A DNA stretch of 46,797 nucleotides from Planctomycetaceae bacterium (GTDB lineage: Bacteria; Planctomycetota; PLA2), in contig WYBS01000170.1 in NCBI GenBank assembly GCA_011525755.1, positions 1-46,797 on the forward strand, read 5' to 3'. The translations under genes were made by a program, and so were the position numbers. Below, in pieces: positions 7,991 through 16,160 of the stretch (positions within the stretch are counted from its first letter, which is position 1; every line of letters begins with the position of its first letter). The notes under the pieces are model-generated. The model worked only from the letters and a program-made list of their open reading frames with translations, was not told where the DNA came from and ran no database searches.

Positions 7991-8410
7991 ATGCGTTCGC
8001 TGGCGCTCGCGGCGCTGGTTGCGGCGCTGCTCGTGGCGTGCGCCTCGCAGCCGCCGCCGGCGGCATCGGTGGAGCCGGCGCCCGCGGCCGGAGGGCCCTT
8101 CCGTGCGCCGGCGCCGCCGTCCTGCGTGGCGGGTCTCGCGGAGCGGTTCCGCCGCGAGCGCGTGGCGGTCGAGGGCTGGCCGGTCCGGGCTGCGCTGCCG
8201 AGGCCCGAGCGGTGCTACGAGGCCGCGTTCCTGCGGGAGGATCACGCGTCGGACGGGTGGTCGTACGAGCTCCTCGTGGACGTCGACAACCCGCGGCTCT
8301 TGTGGGTGCGGCGGACGGGCACGATCGTCGGCGGCATCGTGTCGTACCTCGGGCCCGCGTGGATCGTGGACGACTCGGGGCCGCTCGTGCTGCGCGTGGG
8401 GGAGCGCTGA
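7991..8410 (+). CDS. lipoprotein of unknown function
   Basis: A 139-residue protein with a signal peptide ending in a good lipobox (ALLVAC) and a proline/alanine-rich linker to about residue 40. The mature domain has beta-strand character and contains three cysteines including the lipidated one. It starts nine bases after the PilT-type gene and could be co-transcribed with it, perhaps as a pilus accessory lipoprotein, but only position supports that. Its stop directly abuts the end of the minus-strand pseudogene. Confidence 0.7.
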   Translation: MRSLALAALVAALLVACASQPPPAASVEPAPAAGGPFRAPAPPSCVAGLAERFRRERVAVEGWPVRAALPRPERCYEAAFLREDHASDGWSYELLVDVDNPRLLWVRRTGTIVGGIVSYLGPAWIVDDSGPLVLRVGER

Positions 8411-8724
8411 TCAGCGCATCGCGAAGCGGGCGAGGTAGCGCTCGCGCGTCGCGCGGACGTCCTCGTCGCGGAACGGGGCGGGAAGGAGGTCGATGCCGGA
8501 GATCGTCGCGTATGCGTCGATCGCGTAGCGGTGGTCGCGCGGCGATTCGTCGGGTTCGGTTGCGAGGAAGGAACCGAGCGGGGCGAGGCGGCGCTCGTCT
8601 CGTCGAACGTGGACCAGTCGTCAAGCCGCGCCGCCCACTGAGGAACGGTGAGCCCGCCATACGTGGGCGGCTCGCCGCCGGACGCGACGCACGCGACGAC
8701 GAAAGGGACAAGACAGCGGCGCAC
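8411..8724 (-). pseudogene. frameshifted small lipoprotein gene
   Basis: The minus strand reads a signal peptide with VVAC, then GGLTVPQWAARLDDWSTFDE, after which this frame turns into low-quality sequence. Another frame continues from about base 8600 with ERRLAPLGSFLATEP and runs with good codon use to ...ARFAMR and a stop at 8411. A one-base loss (or two-base gain) around 8595-8605, inside the direct repeat GACGAGACGAG, would explain both halves. The full product would be about 105 residues with an opening like that of the HEAT lipoprotein at 5314. The GTG at 8724 is the likely start. Real gene decay and sequencing error both fit. Confidence 0.65.
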
Positions 8725-8773
8725 CCACCCCGTGGAAACGGCCGGCAGCCGCGGCGGTTCGCGTGCGGAACGC

Positions 8774-8856
8774 GTGCGGAACGGGTTCCGCACCGCGGAC
8801 GCCGTAACCTGTTGGGGCGGCGTGGGTTCCGGCGCCCTCCCACATTAACCGTTGAC
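8774..8856 (+). repeat. dispersed repeat, copy A
   Basis: Starts with the palindrome GTGCGGAAC-GG-GTTCCGCAC (8774-8793) and ends with AACCGTTGAC (8847-8856). The 71 bases from TTCCGC (8786) to the end align without gaps to copies B (29491-29561) and C (29895-29965), with 49 of 71 identical to C. The right end supplies the last codons and stop (VNG*) of the DUF1501 gene. Confidence 0.75.
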
Positions 8857-10056
8857 CAGTGCGAGCTTCTTGAAGGGGGCGCCGAGGACCTTCTCGGGGG
8901 CCACGCGCATCCAGTCGGCGAGGACCGTCGCGTAGACGCTCCGGAAGTCGACCTGCATCTTCAGGTCGCCGTTGTCGTCGAGGTCGGTGAGGCTCGGCTG
9001 CGCTCCGTAGAGGCCGCCCTTCACGCTCTCGCCGAGGACGAGCATCGGCCCCGCCACGCCGTGGTCCGTGCCCGCCGACGCGTTCTCGTCCACGCGGCGG
9101 CCGAACTCCGAGAACGACACCACGAGCACGCGGCTCAGGTGCCCCTGCGCCTTCAGGTCGGCGTGGAACGCGCCGAGCGCGCCGTCGAGCTCGCGCATCA
9201 GGTTCCCGTACCGGTTCTGCTGCGCGTTGTGCGTGTCGAAGCCGCCGAAGCTCACGTAGTAGACGCGCGTGCCGAGCCCGCCGTGGATGAGCGCCGCGAC
9301 CGTGCGAAGGTCGCCCGCCAGTTGGCCGCGCGGATACTCCGCCTTCGGGGCGTAGCCGGCCGCCGCGGCGCGGATCCTCGCCGAAGACGCGCGCGCGTCC
9401 ACGGCGACGCGGTGGAGCCACCGGACCTGCTCGTTCGCGCCGCCCTCCCCGTTGAGCATCTCGAACTCGTCCTTGTCGTTCGCCGCCCCGGCCCAGCGGT
9501 AGCTCTCCGGGGTCTCGAACGACACGGGCTTATGCACCTTCGCCTCGAGGGCGTAGGGCGCCGACTTCCCGATGTTCACGACGAGATTCGGATCCTCGGC
9601 GTCCGGGCAGCAGGCGTCGACCGCGCGCCCGATCCAGCCCGTCGGCGACGCGCGCCCGCGCAGGTCGCCCGTGTGCCAGATGTCCATCGACTCGAAGTGC
9701 GAGCGGTTCGGGTTCGGGTAGCTGACCCCGCGCACGATCGCGAGCTTGCCGTCGCCGAAGAGCGCGTGCGTCGCCTTGAGCTCCGGGTGGAGCCCCAGGC
9801 CCTCGCCGAGCTTCCGCGGGTCCTTCACGAGGGTCGTTCTCCGCGCGCGGCCGTAGGCCGGGTCCTCGAACGGGACGACCATCGAGAGCCCGTCGTTCCC
9901 GCCGGAGAGCTGGAGGACGACGAGGATGCGGTCGCCCCCCGCCGGCTCGCCCGCAAACACCTTCGACGAGAGGCTCAGGAAGTGGGGGGCGGTCGCGGCG
10001 AGCGACACGCCCGCGAGGCCCTTCGAGAGGAACGAGCGTCGGCTGATCGGGTCCAT
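8845..10056 (-). CDS. DUF1501 family secreted protein
   Basis: A 403-residue protein starting MDPISRRSFLSKGLAG, a twin-arginine (Tat) signal, so it is exported folded. It has the usual DUF1501 landmarks: LQLSGGNDGLSMVVPF (about 48-63), RSHFESMDIWHTG, the middle motif YVSFGGFDTHNAQ, SFSEFGRR, then GTDHGVAGPMLVLG. DUF1501 proteins are alkaline phosphatase/sulfatase-like in fold and of unknown substrate; they almost always pair with DUF1800, as here. The last codons fall inside repeat copy A, so the C-terminus may have been changed by insertion of the element. Confidence 0.92.
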   Translation of the reverse strand: MDPISRRSFLSKGLAGVSLAATAPHFLSLSSKVFAGEPAGGDRILVVLQLSGGNDGLSMVVPFEDPAYGRARRTTLVKDPRKLGEGLGLHPELKATHALFGDGKLAIVRGVSYPNPNRSHFESMDIWHTGDLRGRASPTGWIGRAVDACCPDAEDPNLVVNIGKSAPYALEAKVHKPVSFETPESYRWAGAANDKDEFEMLNGEGGANEQVRWLHRVAVDARASSARIRAAAAGYAPKAEYPRGQLAGDLRTVAALIHGGLGTRVYYVSFGGFDTHNAQQNRYGNLMRELDGALGAFHADLKAQGHLSRVLVVSFSEFGRRVDENASAGTDHGVAGPMLVLGESVKGGLYGAQPSLTDLDDNGDLKMQVDFRSVYATVLADWMRVAPEKVLGAPFKKLALVNG

Positions 10057-10117
10057 GGTTTCATCCTCGGAAGCGGGGGGTGCGGGGCGCGTTCATTGAA
10101 AGGTGTCAGGCTCCGTA

Positions 10118-11761
10118 CTAAGAAAGCTGGAACTCGGGCGTCGAGACGAGGAGGCGGAGCATGCCGTGGAGCTTCTCCTTCGCGTCCCGCCCCGAGAGGT
10201 CGAGGCCTTCGAGGTACGCGACGAGCGTCCGGCGCAGCTCCGCGGGGGCGGGCGCCGCGAGCAGCGCGTCGGTATGGAAGTCGACGATCTCCTCGGGCGT
10301 CAAGAGCCCGCGCCGGCGTACCTCGCCGAGCACGTCATAGACCGGCGCGAGACCCTCGCCGCGGCGGCGGCCGGCGCGCCCGCGGCGCGGGGGCTCCTCC
10401 TCGTCCATCTCCATCCCTTCCCCGGGCCCCATCCCCTCGCCCTCCATCTCCTCGCCGTTCGGGTCGACGCGGCGCCCCCGCTGGAGCTGGCGCAGCCCGC
10501 GCTCGGCGGGGCCCGTCGCCCCCTCGAGGAGGCGCGCGCGGTCCTGCGGCAGCCCGACGATCGCGCTCGCGACGTTGTAGCGCGCGAGGAGGAGGGAGGT
10601 CGTGATCCACTCCGTTCCGCCGGGCCAGCCCTTCACGTTCGGCGGATCCATGAGCGACTGGCCGAGCGACTGCGCGGCGAAGGGGAGCCCGAGCGCGCCG
10701 TCGGAGGAGAGGCCCGTGCCCCGGTAGAGGCCGACGATCAGATCGACCGGGCTCTTGATGCGCTGCCCGGCGGTCGCGAAGAACGCACGCGACCGGAAGA
10801 GCTGCCGCAGCGCCGGCTTCATCTCGAAGCCGCTCTCGCGGAGCGTCCTCGCGAGACCGTCGATCAGCTCGGGAGCGGGCTCGCCTGCGCCGAAGAACGC
10901 CCAGAGCCGCGCCGCGAGGTAGCGCGGGGCTTCCGGCCGCTCGAGGATGATGTCGAGCATCTCGTCGCCGCCGAATCGGCCGCGCCGCCCGAGGAACGTC
11001 TTGTCGCCCGCGTCATGCGAGCGTTCCACGAACTCGAACCGGTTGCCCTCGAAGGTCCAGCCGGTGAGCCCGCGCGCGAGCTCCTGGATGTCCTCCTCGG
11101 TGTAGTTGCCGACGCCGAGGGTGAAGAGCTCCATCACCTCGCGCGCGTAGTTCTCGTTCGGGTGCTCCTTGCGGTTCCGGTTGTTGTCGAGGTACTCGAG
11201 CATCGCCGGGTCCTTCGAGACCTCGTGGAGCAGCATGCGGAAGCTCCCCGCGGCGTGGCGCCGGAAGAGCGTGTTCTGTACATACATATGGTACGAGTTC
11301 CGCACGTCGCGGTAGCCCGACGTGAAGTGGCCGTGCCAGAAGAGCACCATGCGCTCGCGCAGCGGCCATTTCGTGCGGATCATCGTCTGCATCCACCACT
11401 CGCGGACGCGCGCGAGCTGCATCGCGTCCTGCTGGCGGTGCATCCGCTGGATCTGCTGCCGCTCCTCGGGCGAGCCCGCGCCCATCATCATCTCGCGGCC
11501 GGGCGCTGTCGTGAGCGTGATCCCGGGGCCCGGCACCTCGACGTCCGGCTGGCCGTCGAAGCCGAGGAGCCGGTCAAGCGCACCCTCGAGGCCGAGCGCG
11601 TGGAGCGCGCGGATCTCCTCGGGCGTGCCGCCGAACCCGGCGCGCCGGAGGAGGTGAGCCGCGGCGGCGGGGGTCCACTCCGAGGCGGGGAGGGGGTCGA
11701 TGGACGCGGCGGGGGCGGCGACGGCGAGCCCCGAGAGGAGGAGGAGCAGCAGCCTTCTCAT
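10118..11761 (-). CDS. DUF1800 family protein
   Basis: A 547-residue protein with a signal peptide (LLLLLLSGLAVAAPAA) and the DUF1800 landmarks: AAHLLRRAGFGGTPEEI (about 34-50), MVLFWHGHFTSG, NENYAREVMELFTLGVGNYTEEDI, ARGLTGWTF, NVKGWPGG and the C-terminal TPEFQLS. Residues around 440-475 form a family-unusual insert rich in M, E, G and R. It lies upstream of the DUF1501 gene in the same direction, 61 bases apart, and the two are presumably one operon and one exported system of unknown role. The function of both families is unsolved. Confidence 0.92.
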   Translation of the reverse strand: MRRLLLLLLSGLAVAAPAASIDPLPASEWTPAAAAHLLRRAGFGGTPEEIRALHALGLEGALDRLLGFDGQPDVEVPGPGITLTTAPGREMMMGAGSPEERQQIQRMHRQQDAMQLARVREWWMQTMIRTKWPLRERMVLFWHGHFTSGYRDVRNSYHMYVQNTLFRRHAAGSFRMLLHEVSKDPAMLEYLDNNRNRKEHPNENYAREVMELFTLGVGNYTEEDIQELARGLTGWTFEGNRFEFVERSHDAGDKTFLGRRGRFGGDEMLDIILERPEAPRYLAARLWAFFGAGEPAPELIDGLARTLRESGFEMKPALRQLFRSRAFFATAGQRIKSPVDLIVGLYRGTGLSSDGALGLPFAAQSLGQSLMDPPNVKGWPGGTEWITTSLLLARYNVASAIVGLPQDRARLLEGATGPAERGLRQLQRGRRVDPNGEEMEGEGMGPGEGMEMDEEEPPRRGRAGRRRGEGLAPVYDVLGEVRRRGLLTPEEIVDFHTDALLAAPAPAELRRTLVAYLEGLDLSGRDAKEKLHGMLRLLVSTPEFQLS

Positions 11762-11802
11762 GACCCCGATTGAACCCCCCCTGTCGCGAAAAGGTTTCGC
11801 GG

Positions 11803-11808
11803 TACCAT
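11803..11808 (+). promoter_or_regulatory. possible -10 element of a leaderless start
   Basis: TACCAT lies six bases before the ATG at 11815, the same spacing as at 7979. There is no Shine-Dalgarno-like sequence in the gap. A leaderless transcript is possible. Confidence 0.2.
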
Positions 11809-11814
11809 CCCCCG

Positions 11815-12942
11815 ATGGATCGGCTCGGGATCGTCCGTCTCTCCGCCATCGGCGACGTCGTCCACGCGATGCCGCTCGCGATGGCGCTCCGCCGGCGGTA
11901 CCCGGACGCCCGGATCACATGGATCGTCGAGGCGAAGGCCGCGCCGCTGCTCCAGGGCCACCCCGCGGTGGACGGCGTGCTCCTCTTCCCGCGAAGGGAG
12001 GGGGTCAGGGGGTGGGTGAGGTTCGTGAGGGGGCTCCGGGGGCGGAGGCTCGACGCGACCGTGGACCCGCAAGGCAACTGGAAGAGCGGGCTCGTCGGGC
12101 TCCTCTCGGGCGCGCGGATCCGGACCGGGCTCCACGTCCGCGACTGCCGCGAGCGCGGGAACGCGCTCTTCACGAACCGGCGGGGCCGTCGCGCCGCGGG
12201 GCCGCATGGCGTCGACCGCGCCTTCGCGGCCGGCGGGCCCCTGGACGCCGGCAGCGGCCCCGACGAGTGGGGGCTTCACGCGACCGCCGCGGAGAAGGAG
12301 GCGTGGCGCGCGCGGTGCCGGGAGGCGGGCGCCGACCCCGACGGCCGGATCTTCGCGATGCACCTGACGGACCCGGACGACGTGCGGTCGTGGTTCCCGG
12401 AAGCATGGGCCGAGACGGCGCGGGCACTCGTCGCGCAGGGGGCCCAGGTCGTGCTCAACGGCTCCGCGGAGCGTCGCGACCTCGCTGCGCGGATCGCGGG
12501 ACCGGGCATCTTCGACCTGACCGGCAAGGACGACCTCCGCGGGCTCGTCGCCCAGTTCGCGGCGATGGCGGAGCAGCCGGGCAATGCGCTGCTCTCGCCC
12601 GATTCGGGGCCCCTGCACATCGCGGTCGCCGTCGGGCTCCCGGTCGTCTGCCTCTCGGGGCCCCAGGATCCGGCGCGGACGGGGCCGCGCAAGGGCATCG
12701 CGCTCACCGCGTGGGAAGGGCTCCCGTGCGCGCCCTGCCTCGAGCGCCGCTGCATCCTCGATCCGCCGACGCGCGCGTGCATGCGCGCGATCACGCCGGC
12801 GCGGGTTACCGCGGCCCTTGTTGCGGCGGCCCCCGCTGGGGCACCGCCTCGTGGAGCGCCCGCCAGTACTGGCGGACGAGATCCCGGTCCTGATCGAGGA
12901 GCGGCGGCCCCTTGCCCTCGAGAAGCGCCTCGAGGTCCTTGA
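11815..12942 (+). CDS. glycosyltransferase family 9 (heptosyltransferase-like)
   Basis: A 375-residue protein. The opening LGIVRLSAIGDVVHAMPLAMALRRRYP is the hallmark of ADP-heptose:LPS heptosyltransferases (GT9), and SPDSGPLHIAVAVGLPVVCLSGPQDP near residue 262 is the nucleotide-sugar binding region. CAPCLERRC near residue 304 is the usual late cysteine motif. It probably adds a heptose or related sugar to a cell-surface glycan. The last 45 residues are low-complexity and run into the oppositely oriented gene by 137 bases, so the natural protein may effectively end near residue 335. A copy of the dispersed 17-mer sits at 12027. Confidence 0.85.
   Translation: MDRLGIVRLSAIGDVVHAMPLAMALRRRYPDARITWIVEAKAAPLLQGHPAVDGVLLFPRREGVRGWVRFVRGLRGRRLDATVDPQGNWKSGLVGLLSGARIRTGLHVRDCRERGNALFTNRRGRRAAGPHGVDRAFAAGGPLDAGSGPDEWGLHATAAEKEAWRARCREAGADPDGRIFAMHLTDPDDVRSWFPEAWAETARALVAQGAQVVLNGSAERRDLAARIAGPGIFDLTGKDDLRGLVAQFAAMAEQPGNALLSPDSGPLHIAVAVGLPVVCLSGPQDPARTGPRKGIALTAWEGLPCAPCLERRCILDPPTRACMRAITPARVTAALVAAAPAGAPPRGAPASTGGRDPGPDRGAAAPCPREAPRGP
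12027..12043 (+). repeat. dispersed 17-mer, exact copy
   Basis: GAGGGGGCTCCGGGGGC inside the glycosyltransferase gene. Exact matches are at 24442, 31397 and 37474 on the other strand. Confidence 0.7.
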
Positions 12943-13420
12943 TCTCCTTCTCGACGGCGGCGCGCTCGTCCGCGCGCGCGAGTTTCTGGGCGAGCGCCCG
13001 CTTGAGCGCGATCTGCTCCTCGATCTTCGGGCGCGCCTCCTCCAGCTCCGGCCCGGCGCGGACCACGTCGACCACGTACTCCACGCGCTTCCGGAGCGTG
13101 TCCCAGGTCTCGCGCGTGAGGTGCCGCCTCTCGAGGAGCGCATCGACCAGCGCCTGCGACTTGATCTCGAACGCCGCCTGATCCACGTTGCCGTCGTTCC
13201 TCACCCGCTCGCGCTGGTACTCCATCGCGAGATCCCCGAACAGCCCCGTGATCTGCGGCATGATCTCGACGTAGGTGCGCACCTCCTGCTCGGAGAGGGC
13301 CGGGGGGGGCTTCGGGGGAGCGGGGCCGTCCGCCTCGGCATCCTGCCGCTTCGTGAAAGTGAGGACGGCCGCGATGACGATGCCGGTCGCGAGCGCGCAG
13401 GTCAGCCAGACGCGAGCCAC
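12806..13420 (-). CDS. membrane-anchored coiled-coil protein
   Basis: A 204-residue protein with an N-terminal helix (VWLTCALATGIVIAAVLTF, about 4-22) that is an uncleaved anchor or signal, a proline-rich linker, and then a long charged helical region (about 45-190) with heptad character, for example LEEARPKIEEQIALKRALAQKL. I recognise no family. It overlaps the end of the convergent glycosyltransferase gene by 137 bases. It follows rplC on the same strand with a 107-base gap. Confidence 0.65.
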   Translation of the reverse strand: MARVWLTCALATGIVIAAVLTFTKRQDAEADGPAPPKPPPALSEQEVRTYVEIMPQITGLFGDLAMEYQRERVRNDGNVDQAAFEIKSQALVDALLERRHLTRETWDTLRKRVEYVVDVVRAGPELEEARPKIEEQIALKRALAQKLARADERAAVEKEIKDLEALLEGKGPPLLDQDRDLVRQYWRALHEAVPQRGPPQQGPR

Positions 13421-13527
13421 GGGAAGAGTCTACTCGAAGCCGCAGGGAGCGCCGGGGCGGCCCGGCCCCCCGGGCTACGGGGCGACCCGCCTTCGCTCCT
13501 CGGGAGCTTCGGCGTGGTCGATACCCG

Positions 13528-14253
13528 CTACGCGGGCTTCGACTTCCTCTTCAGCGCGCGGCGGAGGACCACGTACCCGCCGTTCGGGCCCGGGACCGCG
13601 CCGCGGACGAGGATCACGTTCTGCTCCGGCATCACCGCGAAGACCTTGAGGTTCTGGACGGTGACGCGGCCGGCGCCGTAGTGGCCCGCCATGCGCTGGC
13701 CGGGGCGGGTGCGCTGCGGCTTGCGGCAGCCGACCGAGCCGGCGTGGCGCGTGAACTCGTGCGCGCCGTGCGACTTGCCGGACATCGTGAAGTTGTGGCG
13801 CTTGATGACGCCCGTGAAGCCGCGGCCCTTCGAGGTCCCGACCACGTCCACGTACTCGCCGGCGGCGAAGACGTCCGCCTTCAGTTCCTGGCCGGGCTGG
13901 AACTTCGCCGCCTCCTCCGCGGAGAGGCGGATCTCCTTCACGAAGTACTTGGGCGGGGTCTCGTTCGCCTTGAAGAAGTGGCCAAGCTCCGGCTGGGGCG
14001 TGCGGCCGTACTTGAGCCGGTACCGCGCCGGGGCGCCCTGCGCGCGCTTCATCTCCTCGTCGGGGACGTTCTTCGCGGGCTTGTCGTCGTAGCCGAGCTG
14101 GATCGCGACGTAGCCGTCCTTGTCCTTGGCCCGGACCTGGAGCACCGTGCAGGGACCCGCCTCGATGGCGGTCACCGGGACGGCTTCCCCGCTCGTGTCG
14201 AACACCTGGGTCATGCCGATCTTGCTGCCCAGGATTCCCATGTTCAGGTTCAT
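13528..14253 (-). CDS. rplC: 50S ribosomal protein L3 (uL3)
   Basis: A 241-residue protein with the L3 N-terminus GILGSKIGMTQVFDTSGEAV and the family signature around GTSKGRGFTGVIKRHNF, HEFTRHAGSVGCRKPQRTRPGQRMAGHYG and the C-terminal VVLRRALKRKSKPA. L3 binds 23S rRNA early in 50S assembly and reaches toward the peptidyl transferase centre. The ATG at 14253 is chosen because GGAGGG lies a short distance upstream and the protein then starts just before the conserved MGILG. L3 normally sits in the S10 operon between rpsJ and rplD; here it stands alone, with no ribosomal gene beside it and gpmI divergent. Confidence 0.93.
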   Translation of the reverse strand: MNLNMGILGSKIGMTQVFDTSGEAVPVTAIEAGPCTVLQVRAKDKDGYVAIQLGYDDKPAKNVPDEEMKRAQGAPARYRLKYGRTPQPELGHFFKANETPPKYFVKEIRLSAEEAAKFQPGQELKADVFAAGEYVDVVGTSKGRGFTGVIKRHNFTMSGKSHGAHEFTRHAGSVGCRKPQRTRPGQRMAGHYGAGRVTVQNLKVFAVMPEQNVILVRGAVPGPNGGYVVLRRALKRKSKPA

Positions 14254-14335
14254 GCAGAGGTCCCTCCGCGCCCCCGGGAACGGCTTCGTGCCGGCCTCGC
14301 GGCGGGGCGCCTCGCAGGTACTTGCGAAGCCCCAT

Positions 14336-14363
14336 AGCTTAGACGCAGGAGGCAGCAATGCAA
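14336..14363 (-). promoter_or_regulatory. candidate rplC promoter
   Basis: On the minus strand TTGCAT (14358-14363) and TAAGCT (14336-14341) are separated by 16 bases, giving a sigma70-like pair about 80 bases before the rplC start. The -35 overlaps the first codons of the divergent gpmI gene. Confidence 0.3.
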
Positions 14364-15833
14364 GGCGCGGCGCTCATCGTCCTCGACGGCTGGGGGCTCG
14401 CGCCCCCGGGGCCCGGGAACTGCGTGCGGCTGGCCAGGACCCCGGTCGTGGCAAAGCTCGAGGCCAGCTGCCCGAAGACGACGCTCCTCACCTCGGGACG
14501 GGCGGTCGGGCTCCCCGAGGGCCAGATGGGGAACTCCGAGGTGGGCCACCTGACGCTCGGCTCCGGCCGCGTCATCGCCCAGGACCTGGTCCGCATCTCC
14601 GACGCGATCGCGGACGGGTCGTTCTTCGAGAACCCCGCGCTCGTGGCGGCGCTCGGGGCGGCGAAGCGTGTCCACATCCTCGGGCTCGCCTCGGACGGCG
14701 GGGTCCACAGCGAGATCTCGCACCTCGAGGCGCTGGCCGAGGCGGCGCGGCGCGCGCGGAAGCCCTGCTTCTTCCACGCGTTCACCGACGGCCGCGATGT
14801 CTCCCCGACCTCCGGCGCGGGCCACATCCGGCGCCTCGCGAAGGCTGGGCCCGTCGCGACCGTCTCGGGCCGCTACTACGCGATGGACCGGGACAAGCGC
14901 TGGGATCGCACGCGACGCGCCTACGAGGCGATGGTGTCGGGAGCGTGCCCGAAGGTCGCCGACGCGGCGGCGGCGGTCGAGGCCTCGTACGCGCGCAACG
15001 TGACGGACGAGTTCATCGAGCCCGTCTCGACCGGCGCGGCGACGATCGACGACGGCGACTTGGTCGTCTTCGCGAACTTCCGGGCGGACCGCGCGCGGCA
15101 GATCACCGAGGCGTTGACGTCGCCGGGTTTCACCGGCTTCCCGCGGTCGAAGGTCCCGAAGATCGCGTTCGTGCAGATGACGCGCTACCGGGAGGACTTC
15201 GACCTGCCCGTCCTCTACCCGCGCGTCTTCCCGAAGAACGTCTTCGGCGAGGTCTGCGGCCAGCACGGCATCGGGAACCTGCGCGTCGCCGAGACGGAGA
15301 AGTACGCGCACGTCACCTACTTCTTCAACGGCGGCGAGGAGACCCCCTTCCCGGGCGAGGAGAGGATCCTCGTCCCGTCCCCGAAGGTCGCGACGTACGA
15401 CCTGAAGCCCGAGATGAGCGCGGCGGAGGTCGGACGGCGCGCCGCGGAGGGCGTTCGGTCCGGCAGGCACCGGGCGCTCATCCTCAACTTCGCGAACCCC
15501 GACATGGTCGGCCACACCGGCGTGATCCCCGCGGCGATCCGCGCGTGCGAGGACGTCGACACGGCGCTCGGCGAGGTGCTCGCCGCGATCGCCGACCGCG
15601 ACTGGGCCGCCATCGTCACCGCTGACCATGGCAACGCCGAGTGCCTGATCGACCCCGAGACGGGAGGGCCGCATACCGCGCACACGACCAACCCCGTGCC
15701 GTGCTGGCTGGTGGGCGATTCGTCGCAACTCCAAGATGGAGGCAGCCTTAGGGACATCGCGCCGACGGTGCTCGGCCTCCTCGACGTGCCGGTCCCGGCG
15801 GAGATGACCGGGCGAGATCTTCGGAACCGGTAA
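14358..15833 (+). CDS. gpmI: 2,3-bisphosphoglycerate-independent phosphoglycerate mutase
   Basis: A 491-residue enzyme interconverting 3- and 2-phosphoglycerate in glycolysis/gluconeogenesis. Metal ligands and catalytic motifs are intact: LIVLDGWGL near the start, QMGNSEVGH with catalytic Ser60, SDGGVHSEISHLEAL, FTDGRDVSPTSG, FRADRARQI, NFANPDMVGHTG and TADHGNAE. The length is near the usual 510. AGGAGG lies six bases before the ATG. It is divergent from rplC with a 104-base shared control region. Confidence 0.95.
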   Translation: MQGAALIVLDGWGLAPPGPGNCVRLARTPVVAKLEASCPKTTLLTSGRAVGLPEGQMGNSEVGHLTLGSGRVIAQDLVRISDAIADGSFFENPALVAALGAAKRVHILGLASDGGVHSEISHLEALAEAARRARKPCFFHAFTDGRDVSPTSGAGHIRRLAKAGPVATVSGRYYAMDRDKRWDRTRRAYEAMVSGACPKVADAAAAVEASYARNVTDEFIEPVSTGAATIDDGDLVVFANFRADRARQITEALTSPGFTGFPRSKVPKIAFVQMTRYREDFDLPVLYPRVFPKNVFGEVCGQHGIGNLRVAETEKYAHVTYFFNGGEETPFPGEERILVPSPKVATYDLKPEMSAAEVGRRAAEGVRSGRHRALILNFANPDMVGHTGVIPAAIRACEDVDTALGEVLAAIADRDWAAIVTADHGNAECLIDPETGGPHTAHTTNPVPCWLVGDSSQLQDGGSLRDIAPTVLGLLDVPVPAEMTGRDLRNR

Positions 15834-15884
15834 CGAAGTATCGTAGCCACGGAACTCTAGGCGAACCGGGATCGTTACCGTCAT

Positions 15885-16160
15885 GTGCCTGCGAGGGACG
15901 ACGATTTCCTCCGGCTGCTGGAGTCGCTGCCGCGGCAGGGGGCCCCGGAGATCCCGGTGGAGAGGCTGCTCCGGCGCCTTGCTTGGCGCCGCGCGCGGCT
16001 CGTGGGCCTCGGTCTCCTCGCGGTCGCGGTCCCCCTCCTCGCGCTCCTCCTCCTTCATGGGGAGCCCGAGCCCCCCGTGAACCTGAACCTGAAGGTCGTG
16101 GACATCGACGCGCCGCCGGATCTGCCGAGCCGCGATCCCCCGGAGCTCAACCTTCCTTGA
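15885..16160 (+). CDS. small single-helix membrane protein, anti-sigma-like topology
   Basis: A 91-residue protein: a charged N-terminal part (about 1-37, MPARDDDFLRLLESL...), one strong transmembrane helix (LVGLGLLAVAVPLLALLLL, about 39-57) and a proline-rich outer tail. GTG start at 15885. The next gene begins with a TTG that overlaps this stop (TTGA) and encodes an RseB-like protein. A cytoplasmic head, one helix and a periplasmic tail next to an RseB-like protein suggest an RseA-type anti-sigma factor. No sigma factor gene is adjacent, so this is inference from topology and position only. Confidence 0.55.
   Translation: MPARDDDFLRLLESLPRQGAPEIPVERLLRRLAWRRARLVGLGLLAVAVPLLALLLLHGEPEPPVNLNLKVVDIDAPPDLPSRDPPELNLP

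Noticed and set aside
8722-8793. Start of the frameshifted lipoprotein gene at the upstream ATG near 8793
   Set aside because: The upstream part of the frame lies within the palindrome of repeat copy A and is arginine-rich; the GTG at 8724 lies just before the hydrophobic signal core.
5303-10605. Very long open frames antisense to the HEAT, PilT and DUF1501 genes (for example 980 and over 1700 codons)
   Set aside because: They are rich in R, A, P and G, have no domains, and lie opposite genes with clear motifs. They are the usual by-product of high G+C, where stop codons are rare.
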